Below, piece after piece: positions 26,873 to 36,854 of a stretch of DNA of 64,000 nucleotides. The stretch lies in assembly GCA_002295635.1 (NCBI GenBank), contig DBHK01000010.1:42386-106385 (forward strand), read 5' to 3'. The position numbers were made by a program, and so were the translations under genes. The DNA comes from UBA830 sp002295635. Lineage in GTDB: Bacteria > Pseudomonadota > Alphaproteobacteria > MPNO01 > UBA830. The notes under the pieces were generated by a model. It did not search any database. It was not told the DNA's origin and saw only the letters and a list, made by a program, of their open reading frames with translations. The first letter of the stretch is position 1, and each line of letters starts with the position of its first letter.

Positions 26873-27952
26873 TTACTTCGGAATCGTTCCCTCAACACCT
26901 TGAACATAAAACTTCATACCTGCCATTAGGCCGTCATCGGCATTCTTACCAGCGGCCACTCTGACCTTGCCGGATTGATCCCTGATTTCTCCCTTAAAAG
27001 GATGGATCTTGCCGGCGATAATTCCTTTCCGGGTTTCCTCAGCCAACTGAACAACCTTTGCAGGAATAGCCGGATTATACGGTGCCATCTTGACCATACC
27101 TTCCTTGAAACCATCCCAAGTATCTCTCTGCTTCCAGGTTCCACCCATGACCGCTTTCGTCCGAGCGATGTAATAAGGCGCCCAATCATCGATTATGGCG
27201 GTCAGATGAGCCTTCTCGCCAAAGTTTGTCATATCCGATGCCTGCCCGACGGCCCATACGCCACGTTTTTGTGCAACCTGGACAGGTGCAGGACTATCAG
27301 TATGCTGCATTATAACGTCCGCGCCTTGGTCGATAAGGGTCTTCGCCGCATCGGCTTCTTTGCCGGGATCAAACCAAGTGAATACCCATACAATCTTAAT
27401 CTTGATATTGGGATTAACTGATTTCGCCGCTAGGTACGTGGCATTTATACCACGAATAACCTCTGGTATTGGGAATGATGCAACGTACCCAATCGTATTT
27501 GTCTTTGTCATATTCCCGACAATTTTACCGACCACGTATCTCCCCTCATAAAAGCGCGCCGAGTAGGTCGATACGTTTGGCGATAACCGCTTATACCCTG
27601 TCGCATGCTCGAATCTCACTTTGGGGAAGCGTTTGGCGACCTTATTTGTCGGGTTCATGTAACCAAAAGAAGTAGTAAAAATTAGATTGTGACCAGAAGT
27701 CGCAAGTTTTGTGATCACTCGCTCGGCATCCGCTCCCTCTGGTACTTTTTCGACATAGCTTGTCTTCACTCTAGATCCCAGAGCTTTTTCGATAGCTACC
27801 CGCCCCTGATTATGCTCATAGGTCCAACCATGGTCTCCGATTGGTCCGACGTAAACAAATCCCACTTTAAGCTGTGCCTGCGCCGCCGAGGTTAGTCCGA
27901 GCGACACGGCTGCGACGGCGGCCGCTCCGGCGATTTTTGTTTTCAAGTTCAT
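26873..27952 (-). CDS. BMP-family ABC transporter substrate-binding protein (nucleoside type)
   Basis: Periplasmic binding protein of the PnrA/BmpA family, whose characterised members bind nucleosides. I chose the ATG at 27952 because an AAAGGAGG ribosome site precedes it by about 5 bases; an upstream ATG at 27994 would put the signal peptide internally. From there it is 359 residues with a signal peptide cleaved after about residue 26 (SAAQA/QLKVGFVY). Family motifs include GPIGDHGWTYEHNQG, TTSFGY and ARFYEGRYVVGKIVG. It is the last gene of a four-gene importer operon and probably the most highly translated one. Confidence 0.92.
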   Translation of the reverse strand: MNLKTKIAGAAAVAAVSLGLTSAAQAQLKVGFVYVGPIGDHGWTYEHNQGRVAIEKALGSRVKTSYVEKVPEGADAERVITKLATSGHNLIFTTSFGYMNPTNKVAKRFPKVRFEHATGYKRLSPNVSTYSARFYEGRYVVGKIVGNMTKTNTIGYVASFPIPEVIRGINATYLAAKSVNPNIKIKIVWVFTWFDPGKEADAAKTLIDQGADVIMQHTDSPAPVQVAQKRGVWAVGQASDMTNFGEKAHLTAIIDDWAPYYIARTKAVMGGTWKQRDTWDGFKEGMVKMAPYNPAIPAKVVQLAEETRKGIIAGKIHPFKGEIRDQSGKVRVAAGKNADDGLMAGMKFYVQGVEGTIPK

Positions 27953-27994
27953 TAGTACCTCCTTTGCTAAAGTCGATTTACGGTAATCTTCCAT

Positions 27995-28921
27995 CTAACC
28001 TGAAACATGAAAATTCTTTCCAAGACACGCCGGCGCGTTAAGTCGCGCCTTTACGCTGTCACGCGAAATTATGACAAGTACCAGGATTGTCGCGAGGTAT
28101 GGTAGCATCGATAAGAACGGGGCGGAAACCTCAACTCCCATTCCTTGTGCATAAAGTTGAATGATGGTTATTCCGCCGAAAAGATAGGCACCGAAAAATG
28201 CACGCCAGGGCTTCCAGGAAGCAAAAACAACAAGCGCTAGCGCTATCCATCCACGACCGGCTGTCATATTCTCAACCCATAATGGCGTGTAGGAAACCGA
28301 GAGATAAGCTCCACCGACCCCCGCCATGGCGCCGCCGAACAGTATCGCGCCTAATCTTATCAGCTTAACAGAATAGCCGATGGAATGGGCCGCGTCATGG
28401 TTCTCGCCAACCGCTCGAACCAGCAAACCGAGTCGAGTTTTAGCTAGGAACCAAGAGACTATAGCTACTGCGATAACCGAAAGATAAACTAGGGCATCGT
28501 GCCCAAAAATCAGGGGTCCTAGTATTGGGATATCTGAGATCCCGGAGATATTTAATTTAGCAAGACCTACAAAGGTCTTTCCAACATAGGAATAGCCGAT
28601 CAGGGCGCTTAACCCGAGACCAAAAATTGTCAGAGCGAGACCGGTAGCAACTTGGTTCGCTTGTAGATAGATACACAGGACGCCGAAGACCAACGACAAT
28701 AGTAGACCGGAGCCCGCTCCAGCAAGAATCGCAAGCATCTCACTGCCCGTAGATACCGCAGTCGCAAAGGCGGCAATTGCTCCCATGATCATCATGCCCT
28801 CAACGCCAAGATTCAGAACGCCAGCCTTTTCCACGACTGTTTCGCCGACGGCTGCAAATACTAACGGTGTTGCGGCGGTAACGATGGTCAGTATCGCCGG
28901 GACAAGCAGCTCGATACTCAT
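27995..28921 (-). CDS. ABC transporter permease, nucleoside type (second permease)
   Basis: Inner-membrane subunit of the BPD_transp_2 family, 308 residues with about eight to ten membrane segments. It contains the family stretches GVLNLGVEGMMIMGA near residue 33 and VAYLS/GGAMAGVGGAYLS in the middle, as in NupQ/YufQ. Its start overlaps the first permease gene by 4 bp, and the binding protein follows. Expected to pair with the protein of 28918-30003 in a heterodimeric channel. Confidence 0.9.
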   Translation of the reverse strand: MSIELLVPAILTIVTAATPLVFAAVGETVVEKAGVLNLGVEGMMIMGAIAAFATAVSTGSEMLAILAGAGSGLLLSLVFGVLCIYLQANQVATGLALTIFGLGLSALIGYSYVGKTFVGLAKLNISGISDIPILGPLIFGHDALVYLSVIAVAIVSWFLAKTRLGLLVRAVGENHDAAHSIGYSVKLIRLGAILFGGAMAGVGGAYLSVSYTPLWVENMTAGRGWIALALVVFASWKPWRAFFGAYLFGGITIIQLYAQGMGVEVSAPFLSMLPYLATILVLVIISRDSVKARLNAPACLGKNFHVSG

Positions 28922-30003
28922 TCGCCCGCCTTCATTCGGGTCTTGGATAAACCAAAGCGTATTCGGTAGGTAATCAACACATCGGAGGCCAGCAGAAAGA
29001 AGAGCAACATACCTTGAAAGACACCAGTGACGGCATTCGGCAAATTCATGGTAATCTGTGCGGAATCACCTCCAAGGTAGGTTAACGCCATCAAAAGACC
29101 AGCGAACAGTACCCCAACGGGATGAAGCCGCCCAAGAAACGCAACAATTATCGCCGTAAATCCATAACCAGGTGAGATTGACGGTACGATTTGTCCGATC
29201 GCCCCAGAGAGTTCAATTACTCCGGCTAGGCCAGCACACCCGCCGGAAATCACCAAGGTCACCCAGATCAGTTTTTTTTCCTTAAATCCTGCGAAAGCAC
29301 CTGCGAGAGGCGCCATACCGATCACCTTGATTTGAAACCCAATGATGTGCCGCGAAATCAGTATCCACCCGGCGACAACCACCAAAAGCGCTATAAGCCA
29401 ACCAATGTTTAACCGGGTCTCATCAATGAGAATTGGTAATAGAGCGGAATCATGGAATAGACGCGACTCTGGGAAATTCATCCCATCTGGGTCCTTCCAT
29501 GGTCCGTGAACAAGGTAGCCCAATACCAGCAAACCAACATAGGTAAGCATCAGGCTCGTTAGGATTTCATTGGTATTGAAACGGGTCTTAAGCCAAGCAG
29601 GAATTGCCGCCCAAGCCATCCCACCAGCGATACCAAAGAACAACATTCCAGGAACTAGTAAAATGCTAGAGTGGTCATAAAACGCAAGCGCTAATCCACC
29701 GCCCGCAAGCGCGCCGATTATAAGCTGCCCCTCTGCGCCAATATTCCAAACGTTAGCCTGAAAACCGAGAGATAATCCCACGCCAATCAAAACCAACGGG
29801 GTGGCCTTTAAGAGAAGCTCTGCCACACCGTCTACGGTGGAGACCGGTTCGATAAAAAATGTTTCTATTGCTTTAACAGGGTCTACCCCGAGAACGCCAA
29901 ACATAAGCATCGCAGTCAGTATAGTTAGAAATACTGCGACCAGAGGAGACAGGTAGACCATCCTTTTAGATGCCTCAAGACGCTGCTCCAGCCTAACCAG
30001 CAC
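28918..30003 (-). CDS. ABC transporter permease, nucleoside type (first permease)
   Basis: Inner-membrane subunit of 361 residues with about ten membrane segments and the family stretch VWNIGAEGQLIIGALAG near residue 85, resembling NupP/YufP. GTG at 30003 is used as start because a GGGGA site precedes it; it overlaps the ATPase gene by 11 bases. An ATG at 29961 is possible but would shorten the N-terminal cytoplasmic tail. Confidence 0.9.
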   Translation of the reverse strand: MLVRLEQRLEASKRMVYLSPLVAVFLTILTAMLMFGVLGVDPVKAIETFFIEPVSTVDGVAELLLKATPLVLIGVGLSLGFQANVWNIGAEGQLIIGALAGGGLALAFYDHSSILLVPGMLFFGIAGGMAWAAIPAWLKTRFNTNEILTSLMLTYVGLLVLGYLVHGPWKDPDGMNFPESRLFHDSALLPILIDETRLNIGWLIALLVVVAGWILISRHIIGFQIKVIGMAPLAGAFAGFKEKKLIWVTLVISGGCAGLAGVIELSGAIGQIVPSISPGYGFTAIIVAFLGRLHPVGVLFAGLLMALTYLGGDSAQITMNLPNAVTGVFQGMLLFFLLASDVLITYRIRFGLSKTRMKAGE

Positions 30004-31525
30004 CGGTATTGTCCCCGTCCAGTTCGACCCCGGCCATCAATAATCCCACTTCTTCCGGGGTCACGTTTTCAGCGGCCCGCGCTTCCGACAACCGCCCCCG
30101 GCAGATCACCGCAATTCGATCAGAAATTTGGAATAACTCTTCAAGATCTTGAGAAATTACCAGCACAGCTGTTCCGGCCGCCGCCATATCGATAAGAGAT
30201 TGTCGGATCGCCGCCGCGGACCCAGCATCGACCCCCCATGTCGGCTGCAAGACAACTATCACCCCAGGTTTCTGGACGATTTCCCGGCCCACAATGAATT
30301 TCTGCAAATTGCCACCAGAGAGGCTTTTTGCGGTGTGGTTAACTCCAGGTGTCTTGACCCGAAACTCCTCTACCACTTCCTGAGCGAATTCACTCGATTC
30401 GGCAACCCCAATAAAACCATTTTTGATTAGGTTCATCCTTGTTGCACCTGACAGGAGTCCATTCTCCCACAACGACATCTCAGACACCGCACCGTGACCC
30501 AGCCGCTCCTCCGGTACAAGACCGAGACCGATTCTGCGTCGTTGGACTGGATCAAGCCTACCGATCTGCGTACCATCAATAGAGATCTTATTGGCTTCCG
30601 GCGCTAAAACCTCGCCTGTCAGTATTTCCATCAGTTCACGTTGACCATTTCCTGCGATTCCCGCAATGCCGACAATCTCTCCAGCCCGGACCTGTATGCA
30701 GATATCATGAAGGGCTGTGCCGTGTTGATGGGTGGATGCCGCAGTTAGGTTTCTCACTTGCAGTCGAGTTGTGCCGTCAGTTTGTCGGTCAGGTCTTTGG
30801 GGGCTCATTAAATTTTCGCCCATCATCATCTCGGCCATTGATCGGGGGGTTTCATTCGACGGTATGCAGTTCGATACGACCTCGCCCATACGCATAATGG
30901 TCGCAGTATGACAAAGCACTTTTATCTCCTCTAGCTTATGCGAAATATACAAGATCGAGACACCCTCATCCGACAAGCGACGAAGGGTTTTAAATAGTTC
31001 TTCCGCTTCCTGCGGGGTTAGAACCGACGTCGGCTCGTCCATGATCAGCAGTGTCGGATCCTGGAGAAGGCACCGTACCACCTCGATCCGCTGGCGTTCG
31101 CCAACCGACAGCGTATGGACATGACGGTTTGGATCCAGAGGGAGCCCATACTGCGCGGAAATACTCCGAATGCGGTCAGAAAGATCCCCCTTTGTCAGTT
31201 CTGGCGAGATCCCAAGTGAAATATTCTCTTCAACCGTCATCGCCTCGAACAAGGAGAAATGCTGGAACACCATAGCTATTCCAATCTTACGTGCAGCATT
31301 GGGGTTCGATAGGCAAACTTCTTCGCCTTCCCACAACATTCGACCAGAATCGGATGTCTGAACGCCGTATATGAATTTAACGAGTGTCGATTTTCCGGCA
31401 CCGTTTTCACCGAGCAATGCGTGGATTTCACCCGGCATTATTCTTAGGCTGACATTTTTATTTGCTACGACTCCGGGATAGACCTTGTTAATCCCGACCA
31501 GCTCGAGGCGGGGAGTGTCGCTCAT
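29993..31525 (-). CDS. ABC transporter ATPase, tandem nucleoside/sugar type
   Basis: Energises the importer. The 510-residue protein has two ATPase domains. The first has Walker A GENGAGKS at 39-46, signature LSVGERQR and Walker B LLIMDEPT. The second has a degenerate P-loop (GIAGNGQRELME), signature LSGGNLQK and VVLQPTWGVD in the Walker B position; this asymmetry is normal for the NupO/RbsA-like class. It is the first gene of the operon (ATPase, permease, permease, binding protein). Confidence 0.92.
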   Translation of the reverse strand: MSDTPRLELVGINKVYPGVVANKNVSLRIMPGEIHALLGENGAGKSTLVKFIYGVQTSDSGRMLWEGEEVCLSNPNAARKIGIAMVFQHFSLFEAMTVEENISLGISPELTKGDLSDRIRSISAQYGLPLDPNRHVHTLSVGERQRIEVVRCLLQDPTLLIMDEPTSVLTPQEAEELFKTLRRLSDEGVSILYISHKLEEIKVLCHTATIMRMGEVVSNCIPSNETPRSMAEMMMGENLMSPQRPDRQTDGTTRLQVRNLTAASTHQHGTALHDICIQVRAGEIVGIAGIAGNGQRELMEILTGEVLAPEANKISIDGTQIGRLDPVQRRRIGLGLVPEERLGHGAVSEMSLWENGLLSGATRMNLIKNGFIGVAESSEFAQEVVEEFRVKTPGVNHTAKSLSGGNLQKFIVGREIVQKPGVIVVLQPTWGVDAGSAAAIRQSLIDMAAAGTAVLVISQDLEELFQISDRIAVICRGRLSEARAAENVTPEEVGLLMAGVELDGDNTGAG

Positions 31526-31959
31526 GCGGTTATCATCCGTTGTTTTAAATCTTCAAGCGTCGCCAAAATCGCTTGGGGTGTCGCCGGTATATCGAGACTA
31601 AGAAAGTACCTATAATTTCCGGTCCGCGCCACTATATCCGGCTAATTATTTACACTAGCAGAGGTATCATAGACTCCAGCGCTTGAAGCGACCCGGTGCA
31701 CGAAAGACAATATAAGGATCCTTACTATCGTCTCGAAATGTCTACTATCAAAAATGAGGAGCGCGCTTTCGAATATAACAATGCACATTATGGTGACCTA
31801 CGGAAAATTAACTACCCAGCCGTCTCCGGAATCTGAACGACGGCTGGGAATGCTCTGGCTGTTTCCCGACCCGCTGAGACAGTAAAACTAGATGATATTC
31901 GACGACATATTAAAAACGAGGGCGCGCAAAATAGCGATCCATGGAACTATGATTCTTGA
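31526..31959. other. Intergenic region upstream of the BMP transporter operon (434 bases)
   Basis: Must contain the promoter of the ABC operon and the end of the nuo-rnj-DUF1467 transcript. Visible elements are an inverted repeat CAAGCG-10-CGCTTG at 31554-31575, about 30-50 bases before the ATPase start, which could be an operator or hairpin, and the larger stem at 31815-31848. No convincing gene. Confidence 0.4.
31815..31848 (-). terminator. Inverted repeat, possible end of the nuo-birA-rnj-DUF1467 transcript
   Basis: CCCAGCCGTC (31815-31824) and GACGGCTGGG (31839-31848) form a perfect 10-bp stem with a 14-base loop. On the minus strand it is followed by TAGTTAATTTT, a poor T-run, so termination is plausible but not certain. 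It lies about 110 bases after the DUF1467 stop. Confidence 0.45.
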
Positions 31960-32205
31960 TCAGGTACGCAAGTTAAGAGAGCCGCTGTTGATAAGAATAT
32001 AAATAATCATGGTGAGGATTGCCGTGATTACTGTCGATACACCAGCTTTCAGCCATAACCTGGGCCTAATCGGCGCGCTTTCTACGTTGCCGGTTTCGAC
32101 GTCTTCACCGGCTTCGTGATAGGAGCGGGCACCGACTGGTAAGCTCATAAAAAACACGAGCCACCATACGACTACGTAAACTAAAACTGCTGAAAACCAA
32201 GTCAT
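31960..32205 (-). CDS. DUF1467 family small membrane protein
   Basis: Function unknown. The 81-residue protein has two membrane segments (about 4-22 and 54-74) joined by a soluble loop containing the family-like LPVGARSYHEAGEDVETGNVESAP region. DUF1467 genes are typically found in alphaproteobacteria near rnj and just before proS. It starts 3 bases after the rnj stop, so it is the last gene of the long minus-strand operon. Confidence 0.88.
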   Translation of the reverse strand: MTWFSAVLVYVVVWWLVFFMSLPVGARSYHEAGEDVETGNVESAPIRPRLWLKAGVSTVITAILTMIIYILINSGSLNLRT

Positions 32206-32208
32206 TAT

Positions 32209-33858
32209 CTAAACCCTGACGACGTGCACATTCGTCACGGGCCGCTTGCCAATACTATCGCGCAACGCTCGACGAACAGCAATGCGAGCGGCTTCTTGAA
32301 CGGTACTATCGTCTCGCCTTTCCGACTTTTTCAGATCATTGACTGCATCAATCATTGCTTCAACCGCATCGCACCAGGTTTCGCCTTCGGCGTCCTCGTC
32401 AAGCACACCCAGTACCGTTAACTGCGGCGATCCCATGAGATTCCCTTGGCTACTAATAACTACTGTTGCGACGGCTGAGCCGTTAAACCGGATACGATTC
32501 CGCTCGCGGATAACCGCACCGTTGACCGGCACCAGCCGCCGTCCATCGACCGCCAAGCGGCCAGTACTTACGTGGCCTACCACGTCTGTACCGGCATTTG
32601 ATAAAGCTACCATAGTTCCGTTTTCAGCAACCTGCGAATGCGGTACCTGGCACTTGTCGGCAAGACGTTTCTGCTCCTGCAAGTGGCGTATTTCCCCATG
32701 AATTGGCACCACGATTTTCGGCCGAACCCACTGATACATATTCATCAATTCCCTGCGCCCCGGATGCCCCGACACATGTACGAAGCCATCCTTTTCCGTG
32801 ATCACATTAACGCCAAGCCGCGCAAGCTGATTCTGTATCTTTCCAATAGCAAGTTCGTTACCAGGAATTTCCCGGGACGAAAAAATCACAGTGTCTCCAG
32901 CCTCTAGAGACACGTTAGGATGCGATCCTGAGGCAATTCGGGCCAGTGCGGAGCGTGGTTCACCCTGCGACCCGGTAACCCCCATGAGAACCCTATCGGG
33001 TGGAATGAAACCGATTTCCCGTTCCGGCACGAAAGGCTCAATATCACCAAGATAGCCGCATTCTTTTGCGATATCGACACTACGCCACAGCGAGCGGCCG
33101 ACAAGTGTCGAATGGCGCCCGGTTTCCAATGCGGCCTTGTTGATTGTAAGCATCCGGGCCACATTGCTGGCGAAACTTGCCACGGCAACCCGTCCTGCGC
33201 AGTTATCAATAATTTCAACGAGGCTTTTCTGGAGTGCCGCCTCCGATCCGGCTTCGCTGTCCACAAATACATTGGTTGAATCACATACTAATGCCAGAAC
33301 ACCTTCATCTCCGAGTTTGCGCAGCGCTTCCGTGTCGGTGGGGCGACCAACCAGCGGTTCCGGGTCGATTTTCCAGTCCGTGGCGTGGACAATAGTTCCA
33401 GCCCCGGTCCGGATGGCGAGAATGTTGGCTTCCGGTACTGAATGAGCGGCAGGTATAAGATCAACTACGAACGGGCCGATAGCGGCGCCACCGCCAACCG
33501 GTATCACCTTCAGATCAACTTGGTCTATGAGGTTACTCTCCTCCAGTTTACGACGGAGTAGCCCAGAGGCGAAGGGTGTTGCGTAAATTGGACAACGGAT
33601 TTTTCGCCATAGGTAAGGAATCGCCCCCAGATGATCTTCGTGGGCATGTGTGATCATGAGCCCCGACAAGCGGTTTAATTGGTCGAGCACAAAGGCTGGA
33701 TCAGGCGTCATTACGTCAACGCCTGGCATAGTGCCATCGCCGAACCCGATCCCCATGTCGACCATCAGCCAGTGACCACCATAGCCGTAGAGGCTCATGT
33801 TCATGCCAATTTCACCGGCCCCACCGAGAGGGACAAACACCACTTCCTCTATAGTCAT
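32209..33858 (-). CDS. rnj: Ribonuclease J
   Basis: Metallo-beta-lactamase-fold RNase with 5'-exonuclease and endonuclease activity in rRNA and mRNA processing. The 549-residue protein has the zinc motif HAHEDH at residues 71-76, a beta-CASP domain in the middle and the conserved FVHVSGHPGRREL region, in which HVSGHP belongs to the RNase J family. It overlaps coaX by 4 bp. Its presence next to coaX is standard for alphaproteobacteria. Confidence 0.95.
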   Translation of the reverse strand: MTIEEVVFVPLGGAGEIGMNMSLYGYGGHWLMVDMGIGFGDGTMPGVDVMTPDPAFVLDQLNRLSGLMITHAHEDHLGAIPYLWRKIRCPIYATPFASGLLRRKLEESNLIDQVDLKVIPVGGGAAIGPFVVDLIPAAHSVPEANILAIRTGAGTIVHATDWKIDPEPLVGRPTDTEALRKLGDEGVLALVCDSTNVFVDSEAGSEAALQKSLVEIIDNCAGRVAVASFASNVARMLTINKAALETGRHSTLVGRSLWRSVDIAKECGYLGDIEPFVPEREIGFIPPDRVLMGVTGSQGEPRSALARIASGSHPNVSLEAGDTVIFSSREIPGNELAIGKIQNQLARLGVNVITEKDGFVHVSGHPGRRELMNMYQWVRPKIVVPIHGEIRHLQEQKRLADKCQVPHSQVAENGTMVALSNAGTDVVGHVSTGRLAVDGRRLVPVNGAVIRERNRIRFNGSAVATVVISSQGNLMGSPQLTVLGVLDEDAEGETWCDAVEAMIDAVNDLKKSERRDDSTVQEAARIAVRRALRDSIGKRPVTNVHVVRV

Positions 33859-34628
33859 TCGGCAGCGTTTCGGGTGTGAATACTCACCAAACCGCGCAGT
33901 GTAAGGTTACGGTCAACCTGCCAAATAGAATCGGTTGCGGGCTCAAACATCGGCGCCAGACCGCCAGTCGCGACCACACGCAATTCTTCGCCATATTCAT
34001 CGCGAATGCGTGCGACCAAGCCTTCGATAAGACCTACATAGCCCCAATAGATCCCGGATTGCATAGCCGGCGTGGTCCGCTTGCCGATAACGGTCTGTGG
34101 TCGTTCGACAGATACCTTAGGTAACATAGCCGCAGCCCGATGTAGTGCTTCGATCGACAAGTTAATCCCTGGTGCGATTACCCCTCCAACATAGTTACCG
34201 TCAGCATTGATAACATCAAAGGTAGTTGCGGTACCGAAATCGAGAATGATGAGCGGTCCGCCGTATTCCTCATGCGCGGCGACTGCATTGACTAGTCGGT
34301 CGGCACCTACGGCTTCCGGCGTATCCACCAGCGCCTCGATACCAAGTGCAACGTCCGTGTCTCCGACAACTAGCGGCTCGACCTGAAAATAATTACGGCA
34401 AAGCCCTTTCAGACTAAACAGCGTATCCGGCACGACCGTTGCGATGATGCCAGAATCGACGTCTTCCGGATGCAACTTCGCCAATGCCATCAGTTGTAGC
34501 AACCAGACACCATACTCGTCGGCGGTCTGCCTGTTATCGTTAGCCCGGCGCCACACACCGTGTTGTTTACCACCCTCGTAAAGAGCGAACACGATATTGG
34601 TGTTTCCAGAGTCTATGGTCAGAAGCAT
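33855..34628 (-). CDS. coaX: Type III pantothenate kinase
   Basis: First step of coenzyme A synthesis. The 257-residue protein begins MLLTIDSGNTNIVFALY, with the phosphate-binding Asp6 and SGNT motif of the ASKHA fold, and has GADRLVNAVAA (substrate site) and LDFGTATTFD further on. Its ATG directly follows the birA stop with no spacer. Confidence 0.96.
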   Translation of the reverse strand: MLLTIDSGNTNIVFALYEGGKQHGVWRRANDNRQTADEYGVWLLQLMALAKLHPEDVDSGIIATVVPDTLFSLKGLCRNYFQVEPLVVGDTDVALGIEALVDTPEAVGADRLVNAVAAHEEYGGPLIILDFGTATTFDVINADGNYVGGVIAPGINLSIEALHRAAAMLPKVSVERPQTVIGKRTTPAMQSGIYWGYVGLIEGLVARIRDEYGEELRVVATGGLAPMFEPATDSIWQVDRNLTLRGLVSIHTRNAAE

Positions 34629-35381
34629 TCAATCAGTCCGTTGAGAGAAACAAATGTCGGCGGCTGTAATGACATGACGTTTACCTCTCTTATCCGTCAA
34701 GATCAGCGCCCCATCATCGTCAAGACCCTCGAAACAGCCTTCCACATGCCGGCCACCCGCGGATGCGGCGATGGTATCGCCGATCCCGTGCGCCGACGCA
34801 AGCCACACCGCACGCACCGGTTCAAAACCTTTAGTCTGCCAGCGCTGATACCACTGGTCAAAATGCTGACACAGAGAAGTAGTCACGGTGTCAGGCGAAA
34901 TTATCTGTCCCGATAGCTCCTTTAGACTAATCGCTGGATACCTAACCTCGTTGTCTTCGGGCGCTTCAAAGACATTTATACCGATACCCACAGCAAATCT
35001 GCCTGACTCCGCAGCCTCTATCAAGATACCCGACAGCTTGCGACTACCGCACAGGACATCGTTTGGCCATTTAAGCGCAAAACGGCACTCGGGTAGTAGG
35101 TCGGAAACGGTATCCAGAACGGCTAGAGAAGCAACAAAGGCTAATTGAGCCCCGTGCCGCAGAACCGGCAAGGTTACGCAAATTGTGGCGTGAAGATTAC
35201 CAGCCGGCGATTTCCAGCGGCGATTATGTCGTCCTCTACCAGCCGTCTGGCTGCGAGAAATTATAACCAAACCATGAGGGCAGCCAGCGCGAAGCGCAGC
35301 TGCATTGGTACTATCGATTTGCTCGTATGAAATTAGTTGGTAGCCAACGGGCAGGGTCGGCCCCGACGCCGATGAAGACAC
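34629..35381 (-). CDS. birA: Biotin-[acetyl-CoA-carboxylase] ligase
   Basis: Attaches biotin to the carboxyl carrier protein of acetyl-CoA carboxylase. The 250-residue protein has the biotinyl-AMP motif GRGRHNRRWKSPAGN, the KWPNDVLCGSRKLSGIL stretch and a small C-terminal SH3-like domain (VEGCFEGLDDDGALIL). It lacks the N-terminal DNA-binding domain of E. coli BirA, so it is a ligase only. Start is a GTG at 35381, 6 bases after nuoN. Confidence 0.93.
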   Translation of the reverse strand: MSSSASGPTLPVGYQLISYEQIDSTNAAALRAGCPHGLVIISRSQTAGRGRHNRRWKSPAGNLHATICVTLPVLRHGAQLAFVASLAVLDTVSDLLPECRFALKWPNDVLCGSRKLSGILIEAAESGRFAVGIGINVFEAPEDNEVRYPAISLKELSGQIISPDTVTTSLCQHFDQWYQRWQTKGFEPVRAVWLASAHGIGDTIAASAGGRHVEGCFEGLDDDGALILTDKRGKRHVITAADICFSQRTD

Positions 35382-35387
35382 GACTGG

Positions 35388-36848
35388 CTATCCCGTTGCG
35401 AAAAGAGCCGCCGCGGCCTGACCGGCCCCCTCGATAATGGGTGACGGGAATATAAAGAACAGAAGCGTGAAAATTCCAGCGACCGCCATAATGACATCCA
35501 CCTCGCGTCCAGCCGTCCGGTCGAAGGCTTCCTCCGGCTCGTCGAAATACATGATTTTGACAATTCTCAAATAATAAAATGCCCCAATAACACTCGTCAA
35601 AACACCGACAATCGCCAAGGTATATAATCCCTCGTTAACCGCCGCCATGAAAACATATAATTTTCCAAAGAACCCTGCTAATGGGGGAATACCCGCCATT
35701 GAGAACATGAACACGGCCATTGCGGCTGCCATGAACGGGTGATTACGAGCCAGTCCGCCAAGATCATCTATCCCCTCCACCATTACGCCCTGCCTACGCA
35801 TCGACAGCACACAGCAGAATGTTCCCACATTCATGGCAAGGTAAATAGTCATGTAAACGCCGATGCCACGAATACCCTCCTCCGACCCGGCGGCCAAGCC
35901 AACAAGTGCATATCCGACATGGCCGATCGAGCTGTAAGCCAGTAACCTTTTAATATTGGTCTGCCAGATTGCTGCAAGAGCGCCAAGCAACATTGACGCG
36001 ATCGAGACGAAGATAATGATCTGCTGCCACTGGCCAAAAAGTTCACCGAATGGTCCAGTCATTGTGCGAACTAGTAACGCGATAGCGGCAATCTTTGGTG
36101 CCACTGCAAAAAATGCCGTCACCGGAGTAGGGGCACCTTCATAAACATCGGGCGTCCACATATGGAACGGCACAGCTGAAACCTTGAATGCCAGACCAGC
36201 CAGAAGGAAAACAAGACCGACAACGACGCCAACACCAGGGTCTGCACTCGGCCCGACGAACAAAGCTGCCAATGCGTCAAACTGAGTGGTGCCTGCAAAT
36301 CCATAGATCATCGAAGCGCCGTAAAGCAGCATGCCAGATGAAAGAGCGCCAAGCACGAAATATTTAAGGCCTGCTTCAGAGGACTTAGTTGAGTCCCTCC
36401 TAAAGGCAGCGATTACATAAAGGGCAAGACTTTGCAGCTCAAGGCCTACATATAGAGAAATTAGATCGTTAGCCGAGACCATGAGCAACATGCCAAGACT
36501 AGCAAACAGGATAAGTACCGGGAACTCGAACCGCTCGATTTCCTCGCTCGCGTTGTAGGTCATCGACATTACAACTGCGATCGCAGAACCCAGAAGCACA
36601 AGCCATTTCATAAACCGGGCAAACTGATCTACAATAAACTGCCCGCGGAATGCAGATTCGGCGCTTTCCGGTAACAGCGACATGATGATGCCCGTGATTA
36701 ATAGAGCGAGCACCGCAAGCCACGAACAGCTTCCGGTCGACCCATCCCCGCGGAAGACTCCGTAAATAAGCAGGACCATAGACATCACAGCCAACGTCAG
36801 TTCCGGCAAAACGGGATAAAAATCGGCGGCGGTCACCATCTGGGTCAT
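35388..36848 (-). CDS. nuoN: NADH-quinone oxidoreductase subunit N
   Basis: Antiporter-like proton-translocating subunit of the membrane arm of complex I. The 486-residue protein has about 14 membrane segments and the proton_antipo_M core with QTNIKRLLAYSSIGHVGY, where the conserved Lys sits, and MAGIPPLAGFFGKL. It is the last nuo gene and is followed by birA. Confidence 0.96.
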   Translation of the reverse strand: MTQMVTAADFYPVLPELTLAVMSMVLLIYGVFRGDGSTGSCSWLAVLALLITGIIMSLLPESAESAFRGQFIVDQFARFMKWLVLLGSAIAVVMSMTYNASEEIERFEFPVLILFASLGMLLMVSANDLISLYVGLELQSLALYVIAAFRRDSTKSSEAGLKYFVLGALSSGMLLYGASMIYGFAGTTQFDALAALFVGPSADPGVGVVVGLVFLLAGLAFKVSAVPFHMWTPDVYEGAPTPVTAFFAVAPKIAAIALLVRTMTGPFGELFGQWQQIIIFVSIASMLLGALAAIWQTNIKRLLAYSSIGHVGYALVGLAAGSEEGIRGIGVYMTIYLAMNVGTFCCVLSMRRQGVMVEGIDDLGGLARNHPFMAAAMAVFMFSMAGIPPLAGFFGKLYVFMAAVNEGLYTLAIVGVLTSVIGAFYYLRIVKIMYFDEPEEAFDRTAGREVDVIMAVAGIFTLLFFIFPSPIIEGAGQAAAALFATG

Positions 36849-36854
36849 AACCTT

